From assembly GCA_963765545.1 (NCBI GenBank), contig CAVXWW010000005.1, forward strand, positions 17,514 through 81,513: a stretch of 64,000 nt of DNA, written 5' to 3'. The notes beneath the pieces were generated by a model that was not told the origin of the DNA, did no database searches, and was given only the letters and a program-made list of their open reading frames with translations. This document shows positions 44,198 through 53,194 of this stretch, one piece after another (within the stretch, counting starts at the first letter, position 1; every line of letters starts with the position of its first letter). The DNA is from JARRPM01 sp963765545. Lineage in GTDB: Bacteria > Pseudomonadota > Gammaproteobacteria > Pseudomonadales > Halieaceae. The translations under genes were made by a program, and so were the position numbers.

Positions 44198-44740
44198 ATG
44201 GCCCTGAAACCCACCATCTACAAAGCCCAGATAGAGCTGGCCAACAGTGATGACAACCGCTATGAGACCCTGGCGCTTACCCTGGCCCGACACCCCTCAG
44301 AAACCCTGGAGCGCATGGCGGCGCGCCTGCTGGCCTACTGCCTCAATGTCGCCCGTGGCCTTGAATTTACCCGCGGGCTATCCACCGCGGATGAGCCTGA
44401 CATCTGGTTGCACAGCGACAGCGGCGATATTGAACACTGGATAGAGGTAGGCCAGCCGGAGGAACCGAGGCTGCGCAAGGCCTGCGGCCGGGCGCGGCGT
44501 GTCAGCCTGTACACTTTCGGAAAAAGCAGTGATACCTGGTGGAAACTGAATGGGGAGGCAATCAGTGCCCTGCCCCACCTGCACGCCTGGCAGTTCAGCT
44601 GGCCCGAAGTCGTCGCGGTGTCCGCACTGCTGGCACGCACCATGCAATTGAGTGTGAGTATTGTTGGCGGGATGATCTACGTCGACAATGGCTCGGGCTC
44701 CGCCAGCCTGGAGCCCCACCTGCTATACGCCGACGAGTGA
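44198..44740 (+). CDS. yaeQ: YaeQ family protein
   Basis: Protein of 180 residues beginning MALKPTIYKAQIELANSD. It matches the YaeQ family, which has a PD-(D/E)XK nuclease-like fold; EPDIWLHSDSGDIEHWIEVGQP holds the acidic residues and KACGRARRVSLYTFG the Lys/Arg pair. The ATG at 44198 is supported by AAAGGAA about 17 bases upstream. In E. coli it was first seen as a multicopy suppressor of haemolysin expression; the biochemical role is unknown. Confidence 0.9.
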   Translation: MALKPTIYKAQIELANSDDNRYETLALTLARHPSETLERMAARLLAYCLNVARGLEFTRGLSTADEPDIWLHSDSGDIEHWIEVGQPEEPRLRKACGRARRVSLYTFGKSSDTWWKLNGEAISALPHLHAWQFSWPEVVAVSALLARTMQLSVSIVGGMIYVDNGSGSASLEPHLLYADE

Positions 44741-44745
44741 TGGCG

Positions 44746-45987
44746 TTAATGCGCCGAGAGTGGCCCGGCCGTTGCAGCCGGGGTACGCTGCAATAGAAAC
44801 AGAGCCAACACGTTCAGCGCCACGTAAGCGCCACCCCATAGCAGCAGCGTAAACCCTGCCCCCACTGACAGGGCGATGCCCAACAGCAGGGACACGCCCG
44901 CCAGGCGCAACCCGTCCCAGCGCAGCGCGCGTGACACATTGCCCCCTTCCAGCCACAGACCTGTTGTGACCGTGCTCACCAGCAGAACAGCCCACAGGGC
45001 CACACCGCTCCAGTAGTCAAGGGTGGTCTTTTGCATGAAGTCCAGTAACACCACCGCCGCCACCAGCTGGGCAAACGCGTAAACACCAACGCGGGTTGGA
45101 ACAGCCGGGTCGAATTTGTGGAAATCGGCGAGCTCGGTTTTATCCCTGGGGTAGCGCTTAGCCACATCTGCCGGGCGCCAGCCGGTGCGGGATATCCAGA
45201 CCCGCAACTTGTCGCGCCAGCGGGCGGTGTGCAGGCTGTCCCTGAACATGTCGACATAAACATGGGTTAACGCCCGCACCGGATTCCAGCTCTTGAGGGC
45301 GCCGCGTATCCCGTAGACCGGGGGCTCGCCTGCCCGTTCTTCCTGGAACGTGCCGAACAGTCGGTCCCAGAGAATAAATATACCGCCGTAGTTGCGGTCC
45401 ATGTAGAGACTGTTCTGGGCGTGGTGCACGCGGTGGTTGGAGGGGGTCACAAACACCCACTCGTACCAGCCCAGTTTCGGCACATGCTCGGTGTGCACCC
45501 AGAACTGGTAAATCAGGTTGATCGCACCCACGGTGACGACCACTTCGGCAGGAATACCCAACAGGTACATGGGAATATAAAAAATCCAGCCCAGCAGGAA
45601 TCCCGTGCTCGTCTGGCGCAGGGCGGTGGTGAGATTGTAGTCCTCGCTCTGGTGGTGAGCCACGTGGGCAGCCCAGAGAATCGTGCGTTCATGGCCCAGC
45701 CGGTGCAGCCAGTAATAGCACAGGTCATACAGCACCAGCGCCAGTACCCAGGTAAACCAGTGGCTTGCATCCATCAGCGGCAGGGAGAAATAGCGCGTCA
45801 CCAGATAGTAGACATAGCCCCCAACCCCCAGCGTGACAAACCGCCGGGCCTGACTCAGGACGCCCAGGGACAGGCTGTTGATACTGTCATTCAGGCGGTA
45901 GGTATTGCGGTGCCTGGCGAGGCCATAGAGCCACTCGACAATTATCGCGAGGATAAAAAAGGGCACGGCAAGTACAATAAGGTTCAT
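44746..45987 (-). CDS. Sterol desaturase/fatty acid hydroxylase superfamily protein
   Basis: Membrane protein of 413 residues. Histidine motifs are HRLGHE (H-x3-H), HVAHHQ (H-x2-HH) and HRVHHAQ (H-x2-HH), which bind the diiron site of fatty acid hydroxylases. Four helices surround them in residues 1-190. The C-terminal third (about 290-410) has four more helices that are not part of the catalytic domain. Family members include alkylglycerol monooxygenase-like and bacterial lipid hydroxylases; the substrate is unknown. Confidence 0.85.
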   Translation of the reverse strand: MNLIVLAVPFFILAIIVEWLYGLARHRNTYRLNDSINSLSLGVLSQARRFVTLGVGGYVYYLVTRYFSLPLMDASHWFTWVLALVLYDLCYYWLHRLGHERTILWAAHVAHHQSEDYNLTTALRQTSTGFLLGWIFYIPMYLLGIPAEVVVTVGAINLIYQFWVHTEHVPKLGWYEWVFVTPSNHRVHHAQNSLYMDRNYGGIFILWDRLFGTFQEERAGEPPVYGIRGALKSWNPVRALTHVYVDMFRDSLHTARWRDKLRVWISRTGWRPADVAKRYPRDKTELADFHKFDPAVPTRVGVYAFAQLVAAVVLLDFMQKTTLDYWSGVALWAVLLVSTVTTGLWLEGGNVSRALRWDGLRLAGVSLLLGIALSVGAGFTLLLWGGAYVALNVLALFLLQRTPAATAGPLSAH

Positions 45988-46017
45988 AACGCGTAGTCGC
46001 AGATCACACCGGGGCGA

Positions 46018-46650
46018 TCACTGCATACTGGCTATGAACGCATCGGACGTATCGATGGCCTTGCGCATTTCAGTAATCAACAGTTCGATATCATCCTCGA
46101 TCGACTTGAACTCAACCTTTAAAGACGCGATCGCGCGGGCGTTCAGGTTGTGCTTCAAATACATCACGTTGTCCTTGAGAGCGGCAAGCACGGGGTCCAT
46201 CCTGGCCTCCGACGCACGCAGTGCGGCTATCATGGCATCGTAACGGCTGCGCGTTTCGCCCAGTTTCGCCTGGCTGTCGGCCTTGAGGGTGGCATTGGAA
46301 TACTGCTCGATTTCCGACTGCCACTCCTTGAACAGGGCATTCGCCACATTCTCCACACCGTCGATACGATCGCGCACATTCTGCGCGGCATCCTCGGAAT
46401 CCTCATACTCATCCGCGAGTTTTTCGTACATATCTTCCAGGTCGCCGCCATCGAAATTGGTCAACTCCGTCAACTGCTCAAGGGCCGACTGGAATTGCTC
46501 CTCCGCCTCTACCTGCGCATCCCGGGAATCCTCTACCCGGTCGACCAGGATGTCGCGCTTGTGATAACCCACTTTTTCAGCCGCGCCATAATAAGCAGAC
46601 TGACAGGCCACCAGAAACAGGGCGAGTGCAGGCAATAACATTAGACGCAT
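46018..46650 (-). CDS. DUF2959 family lipoprotein
   Basis: Probable lipoprotein of 210 residues from the ATG at 46648-46650. The signal ends in the lipobox LVACQ. The mature part is a long helical, Glu/Asp-rich coiled coil with the conserved start YGAAEKVGYHKRDILVDRVED. This matches the DUF2959 family found in gammaproteobacteria. Function not known. It diverges from the Ada/AlkA gene. Confidence 0.88.
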   Translation of the reverse strand: MRLMLLPALALFLVACQSAYYGAAEKVGYHKRDILVDRVEDSRDAQVEAEEQFQSALEQLTELTNFDGGDLEDMYEKLADEYEDSEDAAQNVRDRIDGVENVANALFKEWQSEIEQYSNATLKADSQAKLGETRSRYDAMIAALRASEARMDPVLAALKDNVMYLKHNLNARAIASLKVEFKSIEDDIELLITEMRKAIDTSDAFIASMQ

Positions 46651-46773
46651 AAGGTGATCTCCTGTGTGGGCCGACAGTTTAATATGGCCCGGCAAAAAAA
46701 ACAGTATGGCATCGCGAACTACGAGGGCCGTTTATGGCTAGTACCTGCGGCGGCAAGAGCCTATATTGCAGCC

Positions 46774-48204
46774 ATGGAAGACGTAGCGCACAGCAGTACC
46801 AGCATAGAGCCCCCGGACCGGGAGACCTGTCGCCAGGCACGTATGGCCAGGGATCCCCGGTTCGACGGTGAGTTTTTCCTGGCGGTGCACACCACCGGTA
46901 TCTACTGCCGCCCGGTCTGCCCCGCCAGGGCACCGGCGGAAAAAAACGTCAGTTACTACCGCAGTTCGTTCCAGGCGGCAGAAGCAGGCTATCGCCCCTG
47001 CCTGCGCTGCAGGCCGGAATCTGCGCCGGACAGCCCGGCCTGGCGCGGTACGTCCACCACGGTGCAGCGGGCCCTGACATTGATCCAGCAGGGCGCCCTG
47101 AACCAGGACTCGATGGCGGCCATGGCCAACCGACTGGGTATCGGAGATCGCTACCTGCGCAAACTGTTCCAGGCTGAGTTGGGCTGCTCGCCGCAGGCCA
47201 TCGCCCTGCACCAGCGACTGCAGTTCGCCAGCAAGCTACTGGCAGAAACCATGATGCCCATCACGGATGTCGCCTTTGCCGCCGGTTTTGGCAGCGTGCG
47301 ACGCTTTAATGACGCGGTGCGAACCCGCTTCAAGTTGACCCCCGGGGAGTTGCGCCGCAAGCGGCAGCGGCCCGCAACAGGAACTGGTATCCAGCTGCAG
47401 CTGCACTACCGTCCGCCCTACGACTGGGACAACACCATCGCGTTCTTCTCTCGCCACGCACTGGGGGGCGTTGAAACCGTCACTGCAGAAAGTTACCAGC
47501 GCCGGCTTTGGCTGCACGGGGGACCGGCCACGCTGCGTGTCAGCCCGATGCCCGGCCGCAACGCACTGCAGCTTGAACTGGACACACCTGATCAAAGCCT
47601 GTTGATGCCCATAGTGGCCAGGGTGCGACGTATGTTCGACCTCGATGCCAACCCGGCGGTCATTCACGATACGCTGCACCGGGACAAGGACCTGGCAGTC
47701 CTGCTGGAACAACAACCGGGGGGGAGGTCGCTGGGAGTCTGGTCGCTGTACGAGTCTGCCATTCGGTCCATCATCGGCCAGCAGGTGAGTACTGTCGCGG
47801 CTCGCAGCATCTGCACCCGGTTGGCGGCGGCCACTTCGGATGACCCGGCACACCCGGTCTTTCCCAGCGCCGCAGCACTGGCCGACCTGGATGACAGCCA
47901 TTTCCCCATGCCTAGCAGGCGCCGGGATAGCCTGCGCACCCTGTGCACCCGGTTCCAGGGGCGCGAAGACGAACTCGACCTGGAAGCACTGGCGAAAATA
48001 CCCGGGGTCGGCCCCTGGACACTGGCCCTGGTGGCCATGCGCGGCGGCGGGGACCCCGACATTTTTCCCCAGAAAGACCTCGGACTGGTAAAAGCCTGGG
48101 AGGCTATTGCCGGTGCGGGGAAACCCCTGCAACACCATGCGACACAATGGCGCCCCTGGCGCTCCTATGCCGCCAACCTGCTCTGGAGGAGCCTGGGACC
48201 ATGA
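46774..48204 (+). CDS. Ada N-terminal/AraC/AlkA fusion: DNA alkylation repair glycosylase
   Basis: Fusion protein of 476 residues. Residues 20-85 form the Ada metal-binding domain with four cysteines (GIYCRPVCPAR and CLRCRP). An AraC-type helix-turn-helix follows (about 100-190, MAAMANRLGIGDRYLRKLF). The rest is an AlkA-type 3-methyladenine glycosylase: AlkA N-domain, then the helix-hairpin-helix KIPGVGPWTLALVAMRG and catalytic Asp in FPQKDLGLVKA. It likely senses methyl-phosphotriesters and excises alkylated bases. Its stop overlaps the ogt start (ATGA). Start is taken at ATG 46774. Confidence 0.9.
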   Translation: MEDVAHSSTSIEPPDRETCRQARMARDPRFDGEFFLAVHTTGIYCRPVCPARAPAEKNVSYYRSSFQAAEAGYRPCLRCRPESAPDSPAWRGTSTTVQRALTLIQQGALNQDSMAAMANRLGIGDRYLRKLFQAELGCSPQAIALHQRLQFASKLLAETMMPITDVAFAAGFGSVRRFNDAVRTRFKLTPGELRRKRQRPATGTGIQLQLHYRPPYDWDNTIAFFSRHALGGVETVTAESYQRRLWLHGGPATLRVSPMPGRNALQLELDTPDQSLLMPIVARVRRMFDLDANPAVIHDTLHRDKDLAVLLEQQPGGRSLGVWSLYESAIRSIIGQQVSTVAARSICTRLAAATSDDPAHPVFPSAAALADLDDSHFPMPSRRRDSLRTLCTRFQGREDELDLEALAKIPGVGPWTLALVAMRGGGDPDIFPQKDLGLVKAWEAIAGAGKPLQHHATQWRPWRSYAANLLWRSLGP

Positions 48205-48683
48205 ACTACCAACTACTGGATACCCCGCTGGGCACATTGCGCCTGGTATCAAACGGCGTGGCCCTGGTAAAGATAGAATTCGAGGATAGCCATAGTGACA
48301 GTGACGAGGCCCTGCCTGGCAGTGACCCTGTGCTGGAGGCATGCGCCGCCCAGCTGCAGGCCTATTTCGACGGGACCCTGAACCACTTCGACCTGCCGCT
48401 GGAGCCACAGGGTACCGACTTCCAGCGCGCGGTCTGGGCCCAGCTATCCGCCATACCCTACGGCGAATTGCGCAGCTACCGGGATATCGCCAGGGCTATT
48501 GACAGGCCCGCAGCCGTTCGCGCGGTGGGAGCGGCCAATGGCCGCAACCCACTGCCTATCGTCGTACCGTGTCACCGGGTAATAGGCAGCGATGGCTCCC
48601 TGACCGGTTTTGCCGGCGGTCTGGAGATGAAACGCCAATTGCTGGAGCTCGAGGGCTCGCTGATGGAATTGCCTGTCGGCTGA
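48201..48683 (+). CDS. ogt: Methylated-DNA--[protein]-cysteine methyltransferase
   Basis: Suicide repair protein of 160 residues that removes methyl groups from O6-methylguanine. The active Cys124 lies in IVVPCHRVIGSDG; RAVGAANGRNPLPI is the helix before it. It overlaps the Ada/AlkA fusion by four bases, so both enzymes for alkylation damage are translated together. Confidence 0.96.
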   Translation: MNYQLLDTPLGTLRLVSNGVALVKIEFEDSHSDSDEALPGSDPVLEACAAQLQAYFDGTLNHFDLPLEPQGTDFQRAVWAQLSAIPYGELRSYRDIARAIDRPAAVRAVGAANGRNPLPIVVPCHRVIGSDGSLTGFAGGLEMKRQLLELEGSLMELPVG

Positions 48684-48705
48684 TAGAGGGGCGGTAAAGG
48701 GAAAT

Positions 48706-48951
48706 TCAGGCGTTCAAATCGGGAATCATGTCATCCTTCAAACGCTCGATGGCATCTTTGAGGCGCAGTTTTTCCTTTTTCAGGCGCTGCAGCAGGATCT
48801 GGTTCTGGTAGGGAAAGCTGTAGAGCTCGGCAATTTTGCTGTCCAACACGCGATGCCGGGTCTGCAACTGGAGCAGGCGCATGGCCGGGGTCAACGGCTC
48901 GTTTGCCGCGTCTTCGCCTGAGCCGGCGCCGTTTCGGGTGAGATCGCTCAT
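48706..48951 (-). CDS. YdcH/DUF465 family small coiled-coil protein
   Basis: Protein of 81 residues, start at ATG 48949-48951. It is mainly one long charged helix with heptads: LLQLQTRHRVLDSKIAEL and LQRLKKEKLRLKDAIERL, which match the DUF465/YdcH family. Its role is unknown. A frame start at 49041 would add 30 residues that overlap nothing conserved. Confidence 0.85.
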   Translation of the reverse strand: MSDLTRNGAGSGEDAANEPLTPAMRLLQLQTRHRVLDSKIAELYSFPYQNQILLQRLKKEKLRLKDAIERLKDDMIPDLNA

Positions 48952-49050
48952 TCTGGAACCGCAGATACCGCTACTGTTGACCAACAAGAGTGCAACTCTA
49001 TACCCACAGGGAAGGCCGGCACAAGCACTGTCGACACTCAAGACCGGGGA

Positions 49051-49896
49051 TTAAGCGGGCTGACTGTCCAACAGGTCCAGCCACAGCGGATGTCCGGCAT
49101 CGGCTATCCCAAAAAAATGCGGACTCATCAACGTGTCCCTGCAGTTATAGCGCAGGGGTTGCCCATCCATGCCCAGCAGCGCACCGCCCGCCGCCTCCAG
49201 CACAGCCTGGCCCGCGGCGGTATCCCATTCACAACAGGGCGAAAACCGCGGGTAGAGATCGCCTTCACCCGCTGCCAGCTGGCAGAACTTGAGGGCACTG
49301 CCACTGTCCCGCCTCTGTAGAGGCCCCCAGTGCTCACCCAGCCAGGCGAGGCAGGCATCAAGACGCGCATTGCGATGCCGGCGACTGGCCAGCACCGTGA
49401 GCGCCCGCCCGGGCGCCAGCACCCTGGTGGCCAGTGCCTCGCGCTCCCACCCCGCCTGTTCGCGATAATGATAGCGATGCGCGCCCCGCCCGGGTATTCC
49501 GACGTAAGCTGCCTGCTCCAGCGGCAGGTAAAGCACCCCGAGCAGGGGTCGGTGGTCCTCTATCAGGGCAATATTGATCGTAAACTCGCCAGTTCCACCC
49601 AGAAACTCCTTGGTGCCGTCCAGGGGGTCGACCAGCCAGAAGCGCCTCCAGCTACGCCGCCCTACCAGTTCCCCGGGCGGAGACTCCTCCGACAGAATGG
49701 GCAAAGAGGCATCCAGGGCCTGCAAGCCCGCGTGCAGCAGCGCGTGAGACTCCGTGTCGGCCAGGGTAAGCGGCGTTTCGTCGTCCTTGTACTGGAAATC
49801 ACTGGTCCCGGGGGCGTGATAATGACGACAGATAAGCTCCCCGGCCTCCCGACACAGTTCGAGCAGCGGCTCAACCAGCCGCAATAGATCCTGCAT
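49051..49896 (-). CDS. cysQ: 3'(2'),5'-bisphosphate nucleotidase CysQ
   Basis: Phosphatase of 281 residues that degrades PAP, a by-product of sulfate assimilation. Inositol monophosphatase-like metal sites: LSEESPPGE, DPLDGTKEFLGGTGEFTI and CCEWDTAAGQAVLEAAGG. Start at the ATG at 49894-49896 fits homologues. It diverges from yrfG. Confidence 0.94.
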   Translation of the reverse strand: MQDLLRLVEPLLELCREAGELICRHYHAPGTSDFQYKDDETPLTLADTESHALLHAGLQALDASLPILSEESPPGELVGRRSWRRFWLVDPLDGTKEFLGGTGEFTINIALIEDHRPLLGVLYLPLEQAAYVGIPGRGAHRYHYREQAGWEREALATRVLAPGRALTVLASRRHRNARLDACLAWLGEHWGPLQRRDSGSALKFCQLAAGEGDLYPRFSPCCEWDTAAGQAVLEAAGGALLGMDGQPLRYNCRDTLMSPHFFGIADAGHPLWLDLLDSQPA

Positions 49897-50003
49897 ATGT
49901 TGCCCCTGAAACACTTTTGGCTACTATACCACCGCCGCAAGGGGGCACTGCGGTAGCGGTAAAAACCGGGCATAATCAGGCTCTGACACAGGACTGCGAC
50001 AAT

Positions 50004-50672
50004 ATGATTGACTGGGACATCATCGACACCGTTTTGCTGGATATGGATGGCACCTTGCTGGACCTGCATTTCGACAACTACTTCTGGATGGATCACCTGC
50101 CGCGGCTTTATGCTGCCAAGCACAGTATCACCCCGGAGGCGTCCTCAGCCCACCTGGCAAAAACATTCCACAGCGATGAAGGCACCCTGCAGTGGTATTG
50201 CCTGGACCACTGGTCGCAACAACTGGAAATGGATATTCCCGCCTTGAAGCAGGAAATTCAGCACATGATTCGTGTGCGGCCCTTTGCCATAGAGTTTCTC
50301 AGCAGACTGCATGCCAGCACACACGACGTGGTTATGGTAACGAACGCCCACCGCAAGACCCTGGATATCAAAATGGCCAACGTGGACATCACCGGCTGGT
50401 TCGATCGTGTGGTGGTTTCACATGAACTGCAGGCGCCCAAGGAAGACCAGGACTTCTGGCACCGGTTGCAGGCCCTGCACCCGTTCAACCCGCAGCGAAC
50501 ACTGCTGATTGATGATACCGAGCGAGTGCTGGAGTCCGCCCGGGAATACGGTATTGCCCATCTGCTCACCTTGTTGCAACCAGACAGTCAGCGCCAGGCT
50601 CGCCTGAACACGCGATTTCCTGGTATCCACCATTTCGATGAAATCATGCAGGGGCTGCCCGTCCATGACTGA
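50004..50672 (+). CDS. yrfG: HAD-family GMP/IMP nucleotidase YrfG
   Basis: HAD hydrolase of 222 residues. The nucleophile motif is LLDMDGTLLDLHFDNYFW, motif II VMVTNAH and motif IV LLIDDTERVL. The YrfG group dephosphorylates GMP and IMP. Its end overlaps the hslR start by eight bases, the same gene pair as in other gammaproteobacteria. Confidence 0.92.
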   Translation: MIDWDIIDTVLLDMDGTLLDLHFDNYFWMDHLPRLYAAKHSITPEASSAHLAKTFHSDEGTLQWYCLDHWSQQLEMDIPALKQEIQHMIRVRPFAIEFLSRLHASTHDVVMVTNAHRKTLDIKMANVDITGWFDRVVVSHELQAPKEDQDFWHRLQALHPFNPQRTLLIDDTERVLESAREYGIAHLLTLLQPDSQRQARLNTRFPGIHHFDEIMQGLPVHD

Positions 50673-51069
50673 TCGACACCCGTCACAAGAAAGGCTGCGG
50701 CTGGACAAATGGCTCTGGGCAGCGCGTTTCTTCAAAACCCGCAGCCTGGCCAAGGCCGCGATAGAGGGAGGGAAAGTCCATCTGGGCGGCCAGCGGGTCA
50801 AAGTGTCGCGGGAAATCTCGGTGGGGGAAATACTGCAAATCCGGCAGGGTTGGGACGAGCGGGTAATAGTTGTAAAAGCCTTGAGCGACCAGCGGCGCGG
50901 CGCCCCCGAGGCCCAGTTGTTATATGAGGAAACCGGGGAAAGTATCGCCAAACGCGAAGCGGAGGCCGAAGCCCGCAAGGCTGCCGGCGGCATGATTGAC
51001 CGTCCCGACAGGCGTCCCGACAAGCGCCAGAGGCGCCAGATTCACCGCTTCAAGGATTCGACAAGCTGA
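50665..51069 (+). CDS. hslR: Ribosome-associated heat shock protein Hsp15
   Basis: S4-domain RNA-binding protein of 134 residues that returns stalled 50S-nascent-chain complexes to use. The S4 motif begins ERLRLDKWLWAARFFKTRSLA and continues IEGGKVHLGGQRV. A basic tail (RRPDKRQRRQIHRFK) ends the protein. It starts inside yrfG. Confidence 0.95.
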   Translation: MTDRHPSQERLRLDKWLWAARFFKTRSLAKAAIEGGKVHLGGQRVKVSREISVGEILQIRQGWDERVIVVKALSDQRRGAPEAQLLYEETGESIAKREAEAEARKAAGGMIDRPDRRPDKRQRRQIHRFKDSTS

Positions 51070-51073
51070 GCCC

Positions 51074-52273
51074 TCAGCCCAGGCAAATCGTATCCCTTCC
51101 CTGATCTTTGGCCTTATACAGCGCGTTATCAGCTTGCTTTATAATATCCGCCGCGGTGAGATCGGCGCCCGGGATCGCGCTCACCACACCCTGACTCACG
51201 GTGATGACGGCGCCCAAAGACGACTTTTCATGCGGAATAGCCTCCATGGCGACCAGCTCTTGCAGGCGCTGCGCGGTGCGCTCGGCAGACTCTATCGTGG
51301 CTCCGGGCAGCACCAGGATAAATTCCTCGCCACCATAGCGGCCCACCATTTCTCCCGCGCGGCTGGTGGCCCGCTGCATCACGTCGGCCAGCCGCTTTAA
51401 GACCAGGTCCCCGGCGGGGTGGCCGTAGGTATCGTTGTAATCCTTGAAATAGTCCACATCCAGCAAAATGACCGCCAAACTGGCATTGCCGCGTCGAGCG
51501 CGGTTGATTTCGTCCTGCAGCACCTTGTTGATCAGGCGCCGATTGCCCAGGCCAGTCAGCTCATCGACATTCGCCAGGTCGGTCAGCTGGCGCCGGGCGT
51601 CACGCAACTGGCGGTTGCGATCCCGCAGCGACGTAGTGAGATCCCCCAGTTCCTGGGCCATGGTTTCCCGCTCCCAGTTGAGCGAAATCATGTTGCGAAA
51701 GGAGTTGTAGACCGTGTCGCTGACCGACACCAGCAGCGCACAAAACGCCAGCAGCAGCAGGCCTATCAACAGGTTATTGGACTCATCCCAGTAATGCACC
51801 AGGCTCCACCAGGCAATAGGCCAAAGGGACGCGAAGACGTAGACAATGAAATACTCACGAATCATCACCGAATAACCCAGCGAAAACGCCGTGATCATCA
51901 CAATAACCAGCAAAAATATGTACTGCATGGTGATGGGCACCCTGCTGGCAGCGTAAATGTAGATGGCGGCCCATATCGCCCCGGTCAGGGCTGTGCCTGT
52001 CAGCAAGTACCAGTAAACGCGCCTGGGCCTGGTCTGGTAGCTGCGTTCCACCAACGCAGTGCTCATCTGCAGAGAGCGCAACAGCAGCAAAATAAAGAAG
52101 CCGGCGGCCCACAGCATCAATATCGAGATGGGTATGTACTGCCAGAAAAGAATGATGGTCGCGAATACGCCCACCAGCTGCGCACCCAACGTGGCGATAC
52201 GACCGTTCTGCATCAGCGCTTCAAGCTGGGCGGAGAACAGTTCGTCGCTGGGGATGTGGCGCTGGTAAATCAT
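51074..52273 (-). CDS. Membrane-bound diguanylate cyclase (GGDEF domain)
   Basis: Protein of 399 residues. Residues 25-185 hold five to six transmembrane helices with short loops, a membrane sensor region. A short coiled coil (about 205-225) leads to the GGDEF domain with DELTGLGNRRLIN, ILLDVDYFKDYNDTYGH and the active site RYGGEEFILVL. Five residues upstream of GGEEF the inhibitory I-site has RAGE and not RxxD, so feedback inhibition by c-di-GMP may be lost. Start at ATG 52271-52273. Confidence 0.93.
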   Translation of the reverse strand: MIYQRHIPSDELFSAQLEALMQNGRIATLGAQLVGVFATIILFWQYIPISILMLWAAGFFILLLLRSLQMSTALVERSYQTRPRRVYWYLLTGTALTGAIWAAIYIYAASRVPITMQYIFLLVIVMITAFSLGYSVMIREYFIVYVFASLWPIAWWSLVHYWDESNNLLIGLLLLAFCALLVSVSDTVYNSFRNMISLNWERETMAQELGDLTTSLRDRNRQLRDARRQLTDLANVDELTGLGNRRLINKVLQDEINRARRGNASLAVILLDVDYFKDYNDTYGHPAGDLVLKRLADVMQRATSRAGEMVGRYGGEEFILVLPGATIESAERTAQRLQELVAMEAIPHEKSSLGAVITVSQGVVSAIPGADLTAADIIKQADNALYKAKDQGRDTICLG

Positions 52274-52295
52274 GCACTGAATCCTACACCCAAGT

Positions 52296-52320
52296 AGCCC
52301 CAAACATAAACTATGGGGCT
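52296..52320. repeat. Inverted repeat between the GGDEF gene and the SGNH-like gene
   Basis: AGCCCC (52296-52301) and GGGGCT (52315-52320) are a six-base inverted repeat with a 13-base spacer in the 138-base divergent region. It could be an operator or simply chance; no clear promoters were found around it. Confidence 0.3.
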
Positions 52321-52411
52321 CAAGCTGCGAACCCTGTCACAGCTGCATGCGTTGCCAGCGAGCCGCTTTTACTACACACTTCCCAGGGTCATCATAACCA
52401 GGACACGGGGC

Positions 52412-53155
52412 ATGTACTCCTGGAACACCATTCGCACATTTTGTGCAATTTTGCTGCTGATTCCAGTCATTCACCTGGTATACCTGGTGTCGCAGGATGT
52501 GACGGCGTCCATGCAAGCCTCGCCGGAGGCCTGGGCAGGGGAGATCGCGGCTTATAGCGCGCAGGACCAGTCCGCTACGCTGCCGGTGAAACCCATTCTG
52601 GTTGTAGGGGGCCGGCAGGTAAAACTCTGGCGGGGCCTGGAAGACCTCCTGAGCCCCCGGCCAGTACTGATGCGAGGGCTTGGGGATGCCATTGTAGAGG
52701 ACATGACCTACTACCACTCGGAGCTCATCGGTCACTACCAACCCGGTGTGCTGGTAATACTTCCCGGCACCAGCGAATTCCATATACGCGACAACAAATC
52801 CGCGGAAGAACTGGTGGCGGCCATCAGGGAGCTGGTAACACTGGATGAGTCCTACAAGGTGCCGCGACAATACTATATATTCGCCCCGATCAAGACGCCG
52901 CTCTATACCGAGGATTATGTCAAAATAGACGAGACAACAGCGCTCCTGACACAGTGGGCCCAGGGCCAGCCAAATGTCACTATTCTCAATGCCAATACTT
53001 TTCTCACCAGTCGTAAAGGTAAACCGAACCCCAATTTTTTCCGGCTGGACGGGGTAAACCTCAACGAACACGGATACCTGAGAATATCCGTAATGCTGCA
53101 AAGCAAACTGAACGAAAAACCAGCGCAGGAATACGTAACCCTAAGCACATTCTAG
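52412..53155 (+). CDS. Membrane-anchored SGNH-hydrolase-like protein, function unknown
   Basis: Protein of about 247 residues from the ATG at 52412 with GGACACGGGG just before it (an in-frame ATG at 52313 adds 33 residues). An N-terminal helix (AILLLIPVIHLVYLVS) suggests a signal anchor. The C-terminal RLDGVNLNEHGYLRIS resembles block V of SGNH/GDSL esterases (DGxHxNxxGY). The usual nucleophile block near the N-terminus is not GDS; LVVGGRQVKLW takes its place, and FHIRDNKSAEE resembles a weak block III. It may be an inactive or diverged esterase. It precedes dxs by 39 bases. Confidence 0.65.
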   Translation: MYSWNTIRTFCAILLLIPVIHLVYLVSQDVTASMQASPEAWAGEIAAYSAQDQSATLPVKPILVVGGRQVKLWRGLEDLLSPRPVLMRGLGDAIVEDMTYYHSELIGHYQPGVLVILPGTSEFHIRDNKSAEELVAAIRELVTLDESYKVPRQYYIFAPIKTPLYTEDYVKIDETTALLTQWAQGQPNVTILNANTFLTSRKGKPNPNFFRLDGVNLNEHGYLRISVMLQSKLNEKPAQEYVTLSTF

Positions 53156-53194
53156 TGGGCTACTTTTGTTGCGTAATGCGCTAGAATTGCGCCC

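Noticed and set aside
53182..53187. TAGAAT as the -10 of the dxs promoter
   Set aside because: The matching -35 position is poor, and the gene may be read from upstream; evidence too weak to list.
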